This document shows, piece after piece, positions 15,086 to 26,177 of a stretch of 46,668 nucleotides of DNA. The stretch is from assembly GCA_027483065.1 (NCBI GenBank), contig JAIXVI010000114.1, positions 1 to 46,668 on the forward strand, read 5' to 3'. Position 1 is the stretch's first letter, and each line of letters begins with the position of its first letter. Origin of the DNA: Planctomycetaceae bacterium. GTDB lineage: Bacteria > Planctomycetota > Phycisphaerae > Phycisphaerales > SM1A02. Below the pieces are notes generated by a model. The model saw only the letters and a list, made by a program, of their open reading frames with translations, did not search any database and was not told where the DNA came from. A program made the position numbers and the translations under genes.

Positions 15086-17298
15086 CGTTCATCCTCCGAG
15101 CATGCAAAGCACTCCTCCGAGCACGCGCATGCGTCGTGCTTGAAGATCGAGATTGCGCTCTCACGTTGATCGACGGCATTCGCGAAACTCGCATGCTCGA
15201 CGAATCGTTCGTGCCAGAGCACAAGCGTTAAAAGCCCAAATGCAGCCATTTCTTCGCGTTCTGAAAGTGGCGTGGTTGCGCTCGCCGTGAAGGCACGTTG
15301 CGCGAGGCGCGTCGCCGCGGGGCCATCGATGAGTGGATGTGCTCGCAAACGCGTGTCCGAAAGTGCATCGCGCACAAAGTCCGGCGCATCGACGCCGAAG
15401 AACGCCCTTTGCATCGGTGATCGATACGGCCACTTCGGCCGCTCCGCGATTTCTCGCGGAAGAAGTCGGCGCGCGATCCGGCGGAGAAGCGGCTTCTCTC
15501 GCAATCCGACAAGACGCTCTTCTGAACGAAGTCGTGCTGCCTCTGCCGCGAGCGCTCCATCAAGAAAGGGATAGCGCCCTTCGACGCCATTCGCCATCAA
15601 CATCCGATCGCCCTGACTCGAGAGGAGATACGGCACCATGAACGAAGCGATCTCTAACTCCTGCGCGCGTCCAAGATCATCGAGATCGCGCCACGCCGGA
15701 GGCATCGCAGACTCAACGCACCGACAGAACGCTTCCTGGTCAAGTGACGCACGAATGTCTTCCGACAGAAATCGCACCATCCACGCACCGCTCTGCCAAC
15801 GCAGGAGATGCGACGCAAACGGATCGGTGTCGCCGGATCCAGAACGTTGCAACGCGTGCTCTTGCCCATCCTCGCGCAGATGCGCGGACGAATCGCGCCG
15901 ATGCGCATAAGCCTCGCCCGAGCTCAGAAATGCGCTCCACATGGCAATGCCGCCGTCGGTTCGTGTGGCATGTTGCCGATGAAGCCGCGATGCCAGTGCC
16001 TGTCTCATTTCGCTTGCGGGATCACGGGCGAGATACGCGCGCAGACGAGCCTCTTTGAAAATGTCATATCCACCGAAGAGTTCGTCCGCGCCTTCGCCAG
16101 TCAGAACCACGCGCATCCCCTGTTCGCGCACAAACTCCGAGAGGAGCAACATCGGAATGGGACCTGCTCGTAGGAGCGGCGATTCTGTGTGATTGATCGT
16201 GCGTTCGAGTGATTCCACGAGGCGATCGGTTCCCACGGCAATTTCACGATGATCGGTTCCAAGGGCCTGCGCGACCATGTGCTGCGCGGCGCCCTCGTCA
16301 AATCCCCGATCAAAATCACGTTCACCGCGAAATCGAATGGAGAACGTCGTTGGCGGGCTGCTACCGGCGCGCGCTCGTTCCTCCACGATCAATGCGGTCA
16401 GCAGCGATGAATCCAGTCCTCCCGAGAGATATGCCCCAACAGGAATATCTGAGCGAAGCCGTTGCTGCACAGCGTGGCGAAGTCGCTCGGTGACCCGCGC
16501 CTCGCTCGAAGAGCTTTCTCGAGAGTTGTTCGATACCGCCAGGAACTCCAGAGAATCAGATGCATCGCGAAGTCGCGCATAGGTTCGCCCGACAACCGAA
16601 CACGATCCCTTGCCGAGCGAGTCTTGTCGTTCCCGCCGCCAAACAGGCGAACCAATCGCGTCGAGTGAAATCCGCACACGCTGACCTGGCGCGACAGAAT
16701 CCACTCCTTCAAACACGCTTCTCGTACCCGGGACCGACCAATTTCGAAACACCGCGTTGATCGCGATGCGATCGACGCAAGGTGCGACGCGCCCCGATGC
16801 GAAGATTGCCTTTGCTTCTGATGCAAAGATCAAGGCATTCGGAAGTCGGGCGACAAAGAGCGGGCAAATGCCGGCACGATCGCGCACGAGATACATGCTT
16901 CGGGCAAAGCGATCCCAAAGCGCAAGTGCGAACTGCCCTTCGAATCGACGCCACGCGTCATCGCCCCAACGTTCGTAGGCCGCGAGAACAACTTCCGTGT
17001 CACTCTTCGTCGAAAACACACGACCATCCGACTCGAGTTCGCGACGGAGCTCGATGTGGTTGAAAACCTCACCGTTGTAGACAATCGTCGTTCCACGCGC
17101 GGGATTCGAGAAAGGCTGCGCACCTCCCTCGCGATCGATCACTGCAAGTCGCGTGTGCGCGAGACCAACGCGACCTTCCACCAGAATGCCGCGTCCGTCT
17201 GGTCCGCGATGCGCGAGCGAGTTCGCCATACGCGAGCACTCCTCTCGCGATGGCGGTGGCGCGTCGAGGCCCGCAACAACGCCAGCGAAACCGCACAT
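15082..17298 (-). CDS. Class II glutamine amidotransferase / asparagine synthase-like protein
   Basis: A 738-residue two-domain enzyme. The N-terminal glutaminase domain begins MCGFAGVV with the catalytic Cys2, followed by HRGPDGRG, YNGEVFNH and RDRAGICPLF. The synthase domain has the ATP loop LSGGLDSSLL (291-300) and TGEGADELFGGYDIF. Glutamine-derived ammonia would be delivered to an adenylated acceptor. It is longer than housekeeping AsnB (about 550-650), with a serine-rich insert at 240-270 and an insert near 440-490. It resembles the amidotransferases of exosortase-A loci, which are thought to act on exopolysaccharide rather than aspartate. The tail is cysteine-rich (CACSEECFACSED) and its codons duplicate the motif TGCTCGGAGGA, one copy being the ribosome site of the next gene. 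The start is 1 nt after the ligase stop. Confidence 0.87.
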   Translation of the reverse strand: MCGFAGVVAGLDAPPPSREECSRMANSLAHRGPDGRGILVEGRVGLAHTRLAVIDREGGAQPFSNPARGTTIVYNGEVFNHIELRRELESDGRVFSTKSDTEVVLAAYERWGDDAWRRFEGQFALALWDRFARSMYLVRDRAGICPLFVARLPNALIFASEAKAIFASGRVAPCVDRIAINAVFRNWSVPGTRSVFEGVDSVAPGQRVRISLDAIGSPVWRRERQDSLGKGSCSVVGRTYARLRDASDSLEFLAVSNNSRESSSSEARVTERLRHAVQQRLRSDIPVGAYLSGGLDSSLLTALIVEERARAGSSPPTTFSIRFRGERDFDRGFDEGAAQHMVAQALGTDHREIAVGTDRLVESLERTINHTESPLLRAGPIPMLLLSEFVREQGMRVVLTGEGADELFGGYDIFKEARLRAYLARDPASEMRQALASRLHRQHATRTDGGIAMWSAFLSSGEAYAHRRDSSAHLREDGQEHALQRSGSGDTDPFASHLLRWQSGAWMVRFLSEDIRASLDQEAFCRCVESAMPPAWRDLDDLGRAQELEIASFMVPYLLSSQGDRMLMANGVEGRYPFLDGALAAEAARLRSEERLVGLREKPLLRRIARRLLPREIAERPKWPYRSPMQRAFFGVDAPDFVRDALSDTRLRAHPLIDGPAATRLAQRAFTASATTPLSEREEMAAFGLLTLVLWHERFVEHASFANAVDQRESAISIFKHDACACSEECFACSEDER

Positions 17299-17299
17299 T

Positions 17300-18892
17300 T
17301 CAAACCCCCGCTCCGACGAGTGCTCGTCGAATCACTTTGCCATTTGCAGTACGCGGAATCTCCCGACGGAACTCGATGAATCGAGGTTGGAGCGCTGGCT
17401 CAAGCAACGCCCGACAGTGCGCGCGCAGCGTGCGCTCGTCGACGGTCGCATTCGCCTCGAGTACGACCACTGCATGAATCGCCGTGCCATCTTCTTCGTG
17501 CGCGACTCCCGTGACGGCTGCGTCGACGACGCCATCGAGCGATGCGAGCACGCACTCAATCGCCATCGGAGCGACTTTCTCACCGCGACATTTGAAGATC
17601 TCATCTTCTCGCCCGATGAAGGTCAGCAGGCCGTTTCGATCCATGCGAAAGCGATCTCCGGTACGCAGCACTCGCTCCGCAGAACACGCCTCTGCCATCG
17701 GTGAAGGAATGAACTTCTCGGCGGTTTCCTGGGGGCGTCGCCAATAGCCGCGAGCGACATTCGCGCCGCGCACAACAAGTTCTCCCTCGCTTCCCGCAGG
17801 CAACCGTCGACCTCGCGCATCGATGAGAAACAGTTCGCAGTTTGGGATCGCTGTTCCAACCGAGTCTGGATGAGTTGCAACGAGCCGAGGATCAAGCGTC
17901 GCCGCCCGCGAGCATTCGGTCTGCCCGTACATGAGATGAAGCGCGACATGTGGCAACGACTGCGTACATCGCAATGCTTGCGCGGGCGGAAGTGACGCTG
18001 CGGCACACGTTACTGCACGAAGATTGGACAGATCCAGCTCGCTTTGCGAAAGCGTGGCGAGCATGCGAGTGATCATCGTCGGAACGGCGACGATCACCGA
18101 TACGCGATGCCGCGCCATGCGACGCATGGCGTCGAACGGAAACGCAAAGCTTCGTTCGAGAACCACCGTCGCGCCGCTTCGTAACGCGGTCCACAATTGA
18201 AGGAATCCGTAGCTGTAGGAGATCGGTATCGCAAGCGAAACGACGTCGAAATCACGAGTATTCGTATCACTGAGATACTCCGCGACCGCAGCGGTCGTGT
18301 TCAAGAGGTTCGCATGCGCGAGCATGACGCCCTTCGGCTCACCCGTCGTGCCCGACGTGTAGATGATCGCCGCAAGATCCGCGTCGATACAGCCAACTTC
18401 ACGCGCCGTCACTTTGGATGTCGAGGCTGCGTGACCAAAATCAAGCGGTACACCCAACGGCCGAGAGAAACTGTCATCGAGCGCGAACTCCACCCAGCGC
18501 GCATCAAGACCGTCGCTCTCTTCTGCGATCGATGCGCGCAACGACACAAGCGTGACACGCGGTGCGACGACTGCTTGCGGATCGCAGTCCGCGAGAATTG
18601 CGCGAAGCCGGGGCATACGCGTGTCCGCAGGAATTGGCACCAGCACTGCGCCTGTGCGAACGACGGCGAGATACGCGACCACCGACTCAATCGCATTCGG
18701 TGCGACCACCGCAACACGATCGCCTCGGCAAACACCTGCACGTTGCAAGGCAATCGCCACACGCCGCGAAGCATCTTCGAGATGCTTCCAATCGATCGTT
18801 CGATCACCATCGATCAACGCGGCGCGCGCGACCCCACAGGCCGAAGCGAACTCCTTCACGCGTTCAAGGATGACATCATCGAGTAACTGCAC
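17300..18892 (-). CDS. AMP-forming acyl/aminoacyl ligase (ANL superfamily), exosortase-A-associated type
   Basis: A 530-residue adenylate-forming enzyme that should activate a carboxylic or amino acid and load it on the neighbouring carrier protein. Core motifs are complete: YTSGTTGEPKGVM (178-190), MYGQTECSRA, RTGDRFRMDRNG, IGREDEIFKCRGEKV and the C-terminal RTANGKVIRRAL, with Lys519 as the A10 lysine. No condensation or reductase domain is attached. It is closest in style to the ligase that accompanies exosortase-A clusters, and to stand-alone amino-acid ligases such as DltA; the substrate cannot be read by eye. The start is GTG 18892 with GAGG 6 nt upstream, inside the 3-prime end of the carrier gene (17-nt overlap). 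Confidence 0.87.
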   Translation of the reverse strand: MQLLDDVILERVKEFASACGVARAALIDGDRTIDWKHLEDASRRVAIALQRAGVCRGDRVAVVAPNAIESVVAYLAVVRTGAVLVPIPADTRMPRLRAILADCDPQAVVAPRVTLVSLRASIAEESDGLDARWVEFALDDSFSRPLGVPLDFGHAASTSKVTAREVGCIDADLAAIIYTSGTTGEPKGVMLAHANLLNTTAAVAEYLSDTNTRDFDVVSLAIPISYSYGFLQLWTALRSGATVVLERSFAFPFDAMRRMARHRVSVIVAVPTMITRMLATLSQSELDLSNLRAVTCAAASLPPAQALRCTQSLPHVALHLMYGQTECSRAATLDPRLVATHPDSVGTAIPNCELFLIDARGRRLPAGSEGELVVRGANVARGYWRRPQETAEKFIPSPMAEACSAERVLRTGDRFRMDRNGLLTFIGREDEIFKCRGEKVAPMAIECVLASLDGVVDAAVTGVAHEEDGTAIHAVVVLEANATVDERTLRAHCRALLEPALQPRFIEFRREIPRTANGKVIRRALVGAGV

Positions 18893-19259
18893 GGAGTGCC
18901 TCGCTCGAAGAGGGAGCCTTCTCGAACTTCAACTTGCTCGAAACCTCAACCGTCAGTGTGGTTTTGCTCACGATTTCACTCGCAGCATTCACCGCTACCC
19001 GCTTTCGCGCGACGAACGAAGCGATGCGTTCAATCGAATCGAGATTCGCGGGAACAAGTTCGTTGTCCGCGACTTCGATTCCGAACTGCTCTTCGAGGAA
19101 AAGCACGAGTTCCATCGCCCCGGTCGAGTCGAGAATGCCTTCGCCGAGAAGCGACGATCGAACATCGATCGACGCGTCTGGATCAAAGAGAAATCGCTCT
19201 GCGAGAAAACGGCGAATAGGTTCAGCATCCGCGGGGGGTGCGCCACGCTCTTCCTGCAT
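18876..19259 (-). CDS. Acyl carrier protein, first gene of the seven-gene operon
   Basis: A 127-residue carrier protein. The phosphopantetheine site is GILDSTGAMELVLFLEEQFG, with Ser45 as attachment residue, and the flanking helices (IRRFLAERFLFDPDASI and LDSIERIASFVARKR) match the four-helix fold. A C-terminal extension of about 35 residues (with SKTTLTVEVSSKLKFEKAPS) is not part of the usual domain. I choose ATG 19259, with GGAG 6 nt upstream; longer readings from 19382 add basic, repeat-like sequence. It directly precedes the AMP-forming ligase, so the two likely work as a loading pair. An operon promoter should lie in the 368 nt upstream. Confidence 0.85.
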   Translation of the reverse strand: MQEERGAPPADAEPIRRFLAERFLFDPDASIDVRSSLLGEGILDSTGAMELVLFLEEQFGIEVADNELVPANLDSIERIASFVARKRVAVNAASEIVSKTTLTVEVSSKLKFEKAPSSSEALRAVTR

Positions 19260-19627
19260 ACATCGCTCCGATCTGGACGTGTGACCCGAACATCGTGCTC
19301 GCACGCGTTGTGCATGCACGAGTCGGTCCGTCGGCGCGATCGTATGAAGATGGCTTCCATCGTCGAGCAAAACGCAACGCAACGCAGCGCTTTCCCTCGC
19401 ATCAAGGAAAGCTCTGCGAGCATCGTTGCTCAGGGATTTGTGCTTGCGACGCGCCGCAATCCGACTAGACCAACCCTGACGCTAGCGCGCTCAACCGCAC
19501 CCGCGCGATCGCGAGGTAAGCGCGCGTCATCGCTGCGAGAGATCTCTGAACACGATCACGCGCAGACTCAAGCGCTGTCTCAAGCGCTGTCTCAAGCGCT
19601 GTCTCAAGCGCTGACTCACCCGCACAC
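19260..19627. other. Intergenic region upstream of the seven-gene operon
   Basis: No gene is supported in these 368 nt. They must carry the operon promoter on the minus strand, but I see no convincing -35/-10 pair in the GC-rich sequence. A 7-bp inverted repeat (gctttcc at 19389-19395, ggaaagc at 19406-19412, 10-nt loop) could be an operator or leader hairpin. The far end holds a 12-bp tandem array next to the AbgT stop codon. Confidence 0.5.
19566..19613. repeat. 12-bp tandem repeat (4 copies), unit tctcaagcgctg
   Basis: Four nearly perfect copies, the first differing in one base, end 15 nt before the stop codon of the AbgT-type gene, that is, in its 3-prime untranslated region. Each unit contains the palindrome AGCGCT. 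Confidence 0.9.
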
Positions 19628-21409
19628 TCACGCGCCCGGCACGTACGACACCGGTGCATCGGTGCCAAGCGGCAGACCGATCCAGTACCAGAGCAAGAGG
19701 AACGCCGTCCAGACGATTCCGAAGACGAGCGAGTACGGCAGCATGAGCGTGATCAAGCTGCCAAGGCCCGCATTTTTCGAATACCGCTGCAGCGCCACGA
19801 GAATGATGAGCAGGTAACTGTTCAGCGGCGTGATGATGTTGACGACGCTATCGCCGATGCGGTACGCCGCCGTCGTGAGTTCGGGGCTCATGCCGACCAT
19901 CATGAACATCGGGATGAAGATCGGCGCGAGTACGCCGAACTTGCTGAGCATGCCGCTCATGACGAAGTCGCCGCCGATCACGAGAAGCACGAACAGCACG
20001 ATGAGGAGCGGAATCGGCAAATCCGCTTGGAAGAGGAATGATCCGCCCGCGTACGCGAGCATGCGATCGAGGCCCGTGTACTGGAAGTAGTTGACGAACT
20101 GACCCATGAAGAACGCAATCGCGAGGACGGGCACGATCGAACGAATGCCGTGGTAAATGCCGTCGATGAAGTCGGCTTGTCGGCGCAGCGTGCCCGTGAT
20201 CCAGCCGTACGCCATACCGGGCAAGAGGAAGACGAAGAGAATGAGCGGCACGATGACTTGCGACCAGCGATCGCCGGCGCGCTCGCCAGGCGCGGGCGCT
20301 CCGGTCGCAAGCGTCGGTTGACCCGTGCCCGCCAGCGGCCAACCAGGAACGAGTACCGCGGCCGCGAAGAGTCCAAGCACGAGGAGCGCAACGACACCCG
20401 CCACCGCGAGACCGCGCTTTTCATCGGGTTTCAGCGCGAGTTCGGAGAGCGACGGCATGTCGTCGAACTTCGCCGTTCCGCCGAGTCGCTTGAGCCGAGG
20501 TTCGACAATCCAGTCGGTCACGAACCAGCCGGCGAACATGATGACGATGCTGCTCAACGCCTTGAAGTACAAATTGTGCGTTGGGTCGACCGCGTGGTAA
20601 CTCGGGTCGACGATGTGCGCCGACGTTGTCGCGACGCCCGCGAGAAAGCCGTCGCCCGCATTTGGGAAGAAGCCGCCGCCGAAGCCGCCCGCAACACCCG
20701 CAAACGCCGCCGCGAGGCCCGCCACCGGAGGACGATTCATGGCGAGGTAGAGCGCCGCCGCGAGTGGAGGAAGGATGATGTACCCCGCGTCCGAGGCGAT
20801 GGCAGCGTTCGCACCGATCAGAACGATCGTTGGGGTGAGGAGTTTGCGCGGCGTGATGAGCGCTAACCAACGCATGAGCGCACTGAAGAGACCAAATTTC
20901 TCCGCAAGACCAATGCCGAGCATCGAGACGAAGACAAGGCCGAGCGCGGGCAGCGCGGTGAAGTTCCGCACCATCGACGAAAGCATCCAGTAGATGCCTT
21001 CGCTCGTGAGGAGACTCTTCGCGACGAGTTCAACAGGCTTGCCGTCTTTGTCGGTCTCACCAACGAGCGTGACGATCGGCTTCCCCGACTCATCGAGTTT
21101 CGGAACAAGCACAGGCTTGCCGTCGGCATCGAGAACGGGCGCGCCTTCGCGGTCGACCTTCTCGACGAGCTCTGCCTTCGGCTTGATCGGTTGAATGCGC
21201 CAATCGGCGGCCACGCCGAGTGCGGACACCACGATGACCACCGCGGACAGAATCGCGAAGATCAGCGCAGGCTCTGGCAGCGCGTTCCCGATGCGTTCGA
21301 TCCGATCGAACCAGCCGCCGGGCCGATCGGTCGGTGGCTGATGCGCGGAAGGATCGCCGGAGGATCCGTTTGGTGTGGAGGAGGCGTTCGACGGAGAGGC
21401 GTTCGACAT
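19628..21409 (-). CDS. AbgT-family transporter (p-aminobenzoyl-glutamate transporter family)
   Basis: A 593-residue membrane protein of the AbgT family, whose members move p-aminobenzoyl-glutamate or export antimetabolites. Typical parts are GWFDRIERIGNALPEPALIF at the N-terminus, SDAGYIILPPLAAALYLAM, FAGVAGGFGGGFFPNAGDGF, and near the end YRIGDSVVNIITPLNSYLLI. A periplasmic loop with Lys/Asp-rich sequence (residues about 85-130) separates the first helices. I use ATG 21409 (MSNASPSNASS); the reading from 21514 adds 35 residues without hydrophobic or family features. No aminobenzoyl-glutamate hydrolase gene is adjacent, so the substrate is open. Confidence 0.9.
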   Translation of the reverse strand: MSNASPSNASSTPNGSSGDPSAHQPPTDRPGGWFDRIERIGNALPEPALIFAILSAVVIVVSALGVAADWRIQPIKPKAELVEKVDREGAPVLDADGKPVLVPKLDESGKPIVTLVGETDKDGKPVELVAKSLLTSEGIYWMLSSMVRNFTALPALGLVFVSMLGIGLAEKFGLFSALMRWLALITPRKLLTPTIVLIGANAAIASDAGYIILPPLAAALYLAMNRPPVAGLAAAFAGVAGGFGGGFFPNAGDGFLAGVATTSAHIVDPSYHAVDPTHNLYFKALSSIVIMFAGWFVTDWIVEPRLKRLGGTAKFDDMPSLSELALKPDEKRGLAVAGVVALLVLGLFAAAVLVPGWPLAGTGQPTLATGAPAPGERAGDRWSQVIVPLILFVFLLPGMAYGWITGTLRRQADFIDGIYHGIRSIVPVLAIAFFMGQFVNYFQYTGLDRMLAYAGGSFLFQADLPIPLLIVLFVLLVIGGDFVMSGMLSKFGVLAPIFIPMFMMVGMSPELTTAAYRIGDSVVNIITPLNSYLLIILVALQRYSKNAGLGSLITLMLPYSLVFGIVWTAFLLLWYWIGLPLGTDAPVSYVPGA

Positions 21410-21663
21410 CGTGCGATCCAATTCGCCGGACCTCCACCAACTGGCGGGGAAGTCGGGCGCGGAATACTCGCACGGATTCGAGCTTTGTGAAAGACCTCGG
21501 GCGCGATCGCGCACTGATTGCGCCCGCGGCGTAAAAGCTCACGAGCCGAACTTCAAACACCATTTGCGGGAATTGCGGGAATCTCGGGAATCGCGGGAAT
21601 CGCGGGAATCGCTCGAACTTCTTCAGCCCAACCCGGTCGCCCGCCCCGCGCAAGGCTTCGCCT
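21410..21663. other. Leader of the AbgT-type gene with a 9-bp repeat array
   Basis: These 254 nt hold no supported gene. The array at 21566-21610 consists of five units of gcgggaatc or a close variant. Elsewhere the sequence has no recognised site. The leader of the AbgT-type gene has no strong Shine-Dalgarno sequence at the chosen ATG. Confidence 0.5.
21566..21610. repeat. 9-bp tandem repeat (5 copies), unit gcgggaatc
   Basis: Five consecutive 9-bp units with two single-base variants lie between the 483-residue protein gene and the AbgT-type gene, both on the minus strand. Confidence 0.9.
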
Positions 21664-23115
21664 TCAGTCCCCCGCGCCTGCCCCCGCCCCTGCCGCCGCA
21701 CCTGCCGCCGCACCGGCGCTGGTGGTTGCCACCACTCCCGACTCAAGCACAACCTCAGGCAAGAGGCACGCCGCGAGCATCACCTCGTTGATGTCGACGT
21801 GCGACTGCCAACCTTCGGTCGCCTGCGCCGATGGCTCGAGCCACGCGCGTTCGATGCGCTCACCGAGCGGGACGTAGCGAGCCAACGCGTCGATGCGCGG
21901 GGCGATCGCGGCAACGAGCGCCGTCGAACAGCGCGCCGTGGCACAGAGCCCACCGATCGATTGAAGCCCCATCGCGAGTCCGAGCTCGCGAAAGGCAAGC
22001 CGCCGATCGATGGCCGTGAAGAGGGCGCCCGAACGATCGAACGCCTCCAACCCGCGATCGATATCGACCAAGAGGCGTTCCACGAGTCGGTCATACGCGA
22101 GATCGCGGGCGAGCGCGCCCGATGCCGCGAGATGCACAAGCCGCGAGACATCGAGCAACAAACCGCCGAGCGCAAGTGGATCGACGGTTGCAAAGGTTCC
22201 CGCGGCATCGCACATCGCGCGGAGTTCCGCAAGCGCATGTGCAAGCACCGGATCAGGCATGTTCGCCTCTGCAAGCGCTGCCTCGAGCGATGCGAACGTC
22301 GCGATGCCATCGAGCATGTCGGCGAGCCCTGATGCATGCACCTGCGGCCGCGTGAGATCGATACTCATCTTCCACTGGATGCGCTTCGGCCCACCGGGCC
22401 ACGCCTCGAGCACAAACGACGCGTGCATCGCATGCGCGAGTTCGCGCGCGTGATCGAGAAAGAGCTCCCGCGCCTCTCCGCGCGACGACGCGCGGGCGCA
22501 AGCGCAGAGTGCCTCGATCCACCGCGTGAGGTAGTGGTAGTACTGCCCATCGCGTTCCCACTCGAGGCGCCCGTCGTATGGTGCATCGGCCGCGCGCTCG
22601 GGAAGCGGCTTGCCGATCCGCAATCCACCGAGCGTCGGATGCTGTTCACCCGTTGGAGCGTCAAGCCCGCTGATCCACCCGACGCGCGCGTCGTCCAATC
22701 GATGTGTGCCAAGGTGAAGATGCACGAGTTCGACAAGTCGAAACGCATCGGCCTTGTGCTGCGATTCGCCCGTCGCGCGTGCGAGCGCAAGCATCGCTTG
22801 CACCGCGAAGGCGTCGGTCCAGAGATAACGGCGTGCAGCGTCGCCTGGCGCGTGAATACCCGTCCGCCGCGCGAAGTTCGCAAGCAACACGCGCGCCTGC
22901 TCGATCCGCGTATCGTCGCGCGACTCACTGAGAAACGGCGCTTTGTGTGATTCGAGGCCAGCTTCGCCGCCCTCCACTTGACTGACCTCGCGCGCACTAC
23001 CCCCGCCAGTAGTTCGCCCCACCGTTCGCCCCACTGTTCGCCCCACTGGAGAGGCTTGACCTCCGTGGTTTGGCTTCAAGGAGTCGAGCATGTGCGGATC
23101 TTGCGGCGCTTCCAT
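21664..23115 (-). CDS. Unidentified soluble protein, helical, possibly alpha/alpha-barrel
   Basis: About 483 residues; I do not recognise the family. The body (about 65-460) is rich in helices with regularly spaced aromatic and acidic motifs: RRYLWTDAFAVQAMLALAR, WISGLDAPTGEQHPTLGGLR, WERDGQYYHYLTRWIEALC, WPGGPKRIQWKMSIDLTRP and WQSHVDINEVMLAACLLP. The Y-L-W-T-D and H-Y-L-T-R-W-I-x-A-L segments are reminiscent of six-hairpin glycosidase-like barrels, which is only a suggestion. The N-terminus contains three VGRT repeats from a 12-bp array and the C-terminus is an Ala/Gly run. The start is uncertain: GGAGG at 23060-23064 (minus strand) lies 13 nt before a GTG inside the VGRT run, whereas the ATG at 23115 has no ribosome site. 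Confidence 0.65.
   Translation of the reverse strand: MEAPQDPHMLDSLKPNHGGQASPVGRTVGRTVGRTTGGGSAREVSQVEGGEAGLESHKAPFLSESRDDTRIEQARVLLANFARRTGIHAPGDAARRYLWTDAFAVQAMLALARATGESQHKADAFRLVELVHLHLGTHRLDDARVGWISGLDAPTGEQHPTLGGLRIGKPLPERAADAPYDGRLEWERDGQYYHYLTRWIEALCACARASSRGEARELFLDHARELAHAMHASFVLEAWPGGPKRIQWKMSIDLTRPQVHASGLADMLDGIATFASLEAALAEANMPDPVLAHALAELRAMCDAAGTFATVDPLALGGLLLDVSRLVHLAASGALARDLAYDRLVERLLVDIDRGLEAFDRSGALFTAIDRRLAFRELGLAMGLQSIGGLCATARCSTALVAAIAPRIDALARYVPLGERIERAWLEPSAQATEGWQSHVDINEVMLAACLLPEVVLESGVVATTSAGAAAGAAAGAGAGAGD
23011..23046. repeat. 12-bp tandem repeat (3 copies) encoding VGRT units
   Basis: Three units of [nn]ttcgccccac, differing in the first two bases. On the minus strand they encode three VGRT tetrapeptides near the predicted N-terminus of the 483-residue protein, each with a GTG that could serve as a start codon. 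Confidence 0.85.
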
Positions 23116-23186
23116 GCGCGATCGAAGCGAACGAACTCAACGGGTTCCACGCGGAAATTTGCGCGAACGCGCGCGACAGAAAGCCA

Positions 23187-23212
23187 ACGGGCCCGCCACC
23201 TGGCGAGCCCGT
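23187..23212 (-). terminator. Probable intrinsic terminator after isocitrate dehydrogenase
   Basis: On the minus strand this forms ACGGGC, one mismatch, CGCC, a 4-nt loop and the complementary arms: about 10 bp, very GC-rich. It begins 28 nt after the stop codon at 23240 and is followed by TTGGCTTTCTG, a weak T-rich stretch. Confidence 0.65.
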
Positions 23213-23239
23213 GTTTACGTTCATGTCAGCGAGCGAACA

Positions 23240-25498
<2,259 letters not shown>

Positions 25499-25654
25499 TC
25501 AGCGCCCGACAGGGCGTTTGGCCGTGGATGGCAATGATTGACGCAGAATCGAAAGCGCGGCCGCATGAGCAGCCATCAAAGCGGTCCCGCAAGACACGGG
25601 GCGAAGAGTGTACGACAACCGCGCGGCCCTGAAAACGCTCATACACTCGGCCTT

Positions 25655-26176
25655 ATGGCCACGTCCAACGCTCAAACCCCTTCACCGCAAGCACCGTCTG
25701 AAGCGCTCGCAGCCGTGTCGAACGCCATCGCCTCCTACGAATCAGGCCCCGCGAAACTCCGCGCGGCATGCGCAGGGCTGACCGAAGCGCAACTCAACAC
25801 GCGGATCGGCCCTGGCGAGTGGAGCATCATGGAGAACGCGGTCCACCTCCTCGACAGCGACCTCGCCTCGACGCACCGCAAGCGCCGGATCGTTGCCGAG
25901 GAGAACCCCCTGCCCATCGCCTACGACGAGAACGCGTTCATCGCGCGTCTGCCCGCCACGCAGGCGAACATCGCCGAAGTCCTCGAAACTTTCGAGGCCA
26001 ACCGCCGCTTCACCGCGCGTTGGCTACGCACGCTGCCCATTGAAGCGTTCACGCGGACAGGTATCCACACCCAACGCGGCAAGGTGTCGCTTCTGCAAGT
26101 CGTCGAGATCTACGCGAACCACGTCGATCACCATCTCAAGTTCGTGATGGAGAAGCGACGGAATCTCGGCGTGTGA
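25655..26176 (+). CDS. DinB-like metal-binding four-helix protein
   Basis: A 173-residue protein of the DinB/DfsB superfamily. The helix-bundle pattern is clear: GPGEWSIMENAVHLLDSDL carries His64, and VVEIYANHVDHHLKFVME carries His156 and His159/160. Together these make the usual three-histidine metal site. Members act as thiol-dependent transferases or hydrolases; the substrate here is unknown. ATG 25655 matches the start of the fold; longer in-frame reading from 25538 covers the leader. It is transcribed divergently from isocitrate dehydrogenase across a 168-nt spacer that must hold both promoters. Confidence 0.85.
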   Translation: MATSNAQTPSPQAPSEALAAVSNAIASYESGPAKLRAACAGLTEAQLNTRIGPGEWSIMENAVHLLDSDLASTHRKRRIVAEENPLPIAYDENAFIARLPATQANIAEVLETFEANRRFTARWLRTLPIEAFTRTGIHTQRGKVSLLQVVEIYANHVDHHLKFVMEKRRNLGV

Positions 26177-26177
26177 C

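Noticed and set aside
10912-19259. Complete exosortase-A system
   Set aside because: No exosortase, PEP-CTERM protein, PLP decarboxylase or Eps export gene is present in the window; only the accessory enzymes are similar.
19566-19613. Possible CRISPR-like array
   Set aside because: Units of 12 bp follow each other without spacers; it is a simple tandem repeat.
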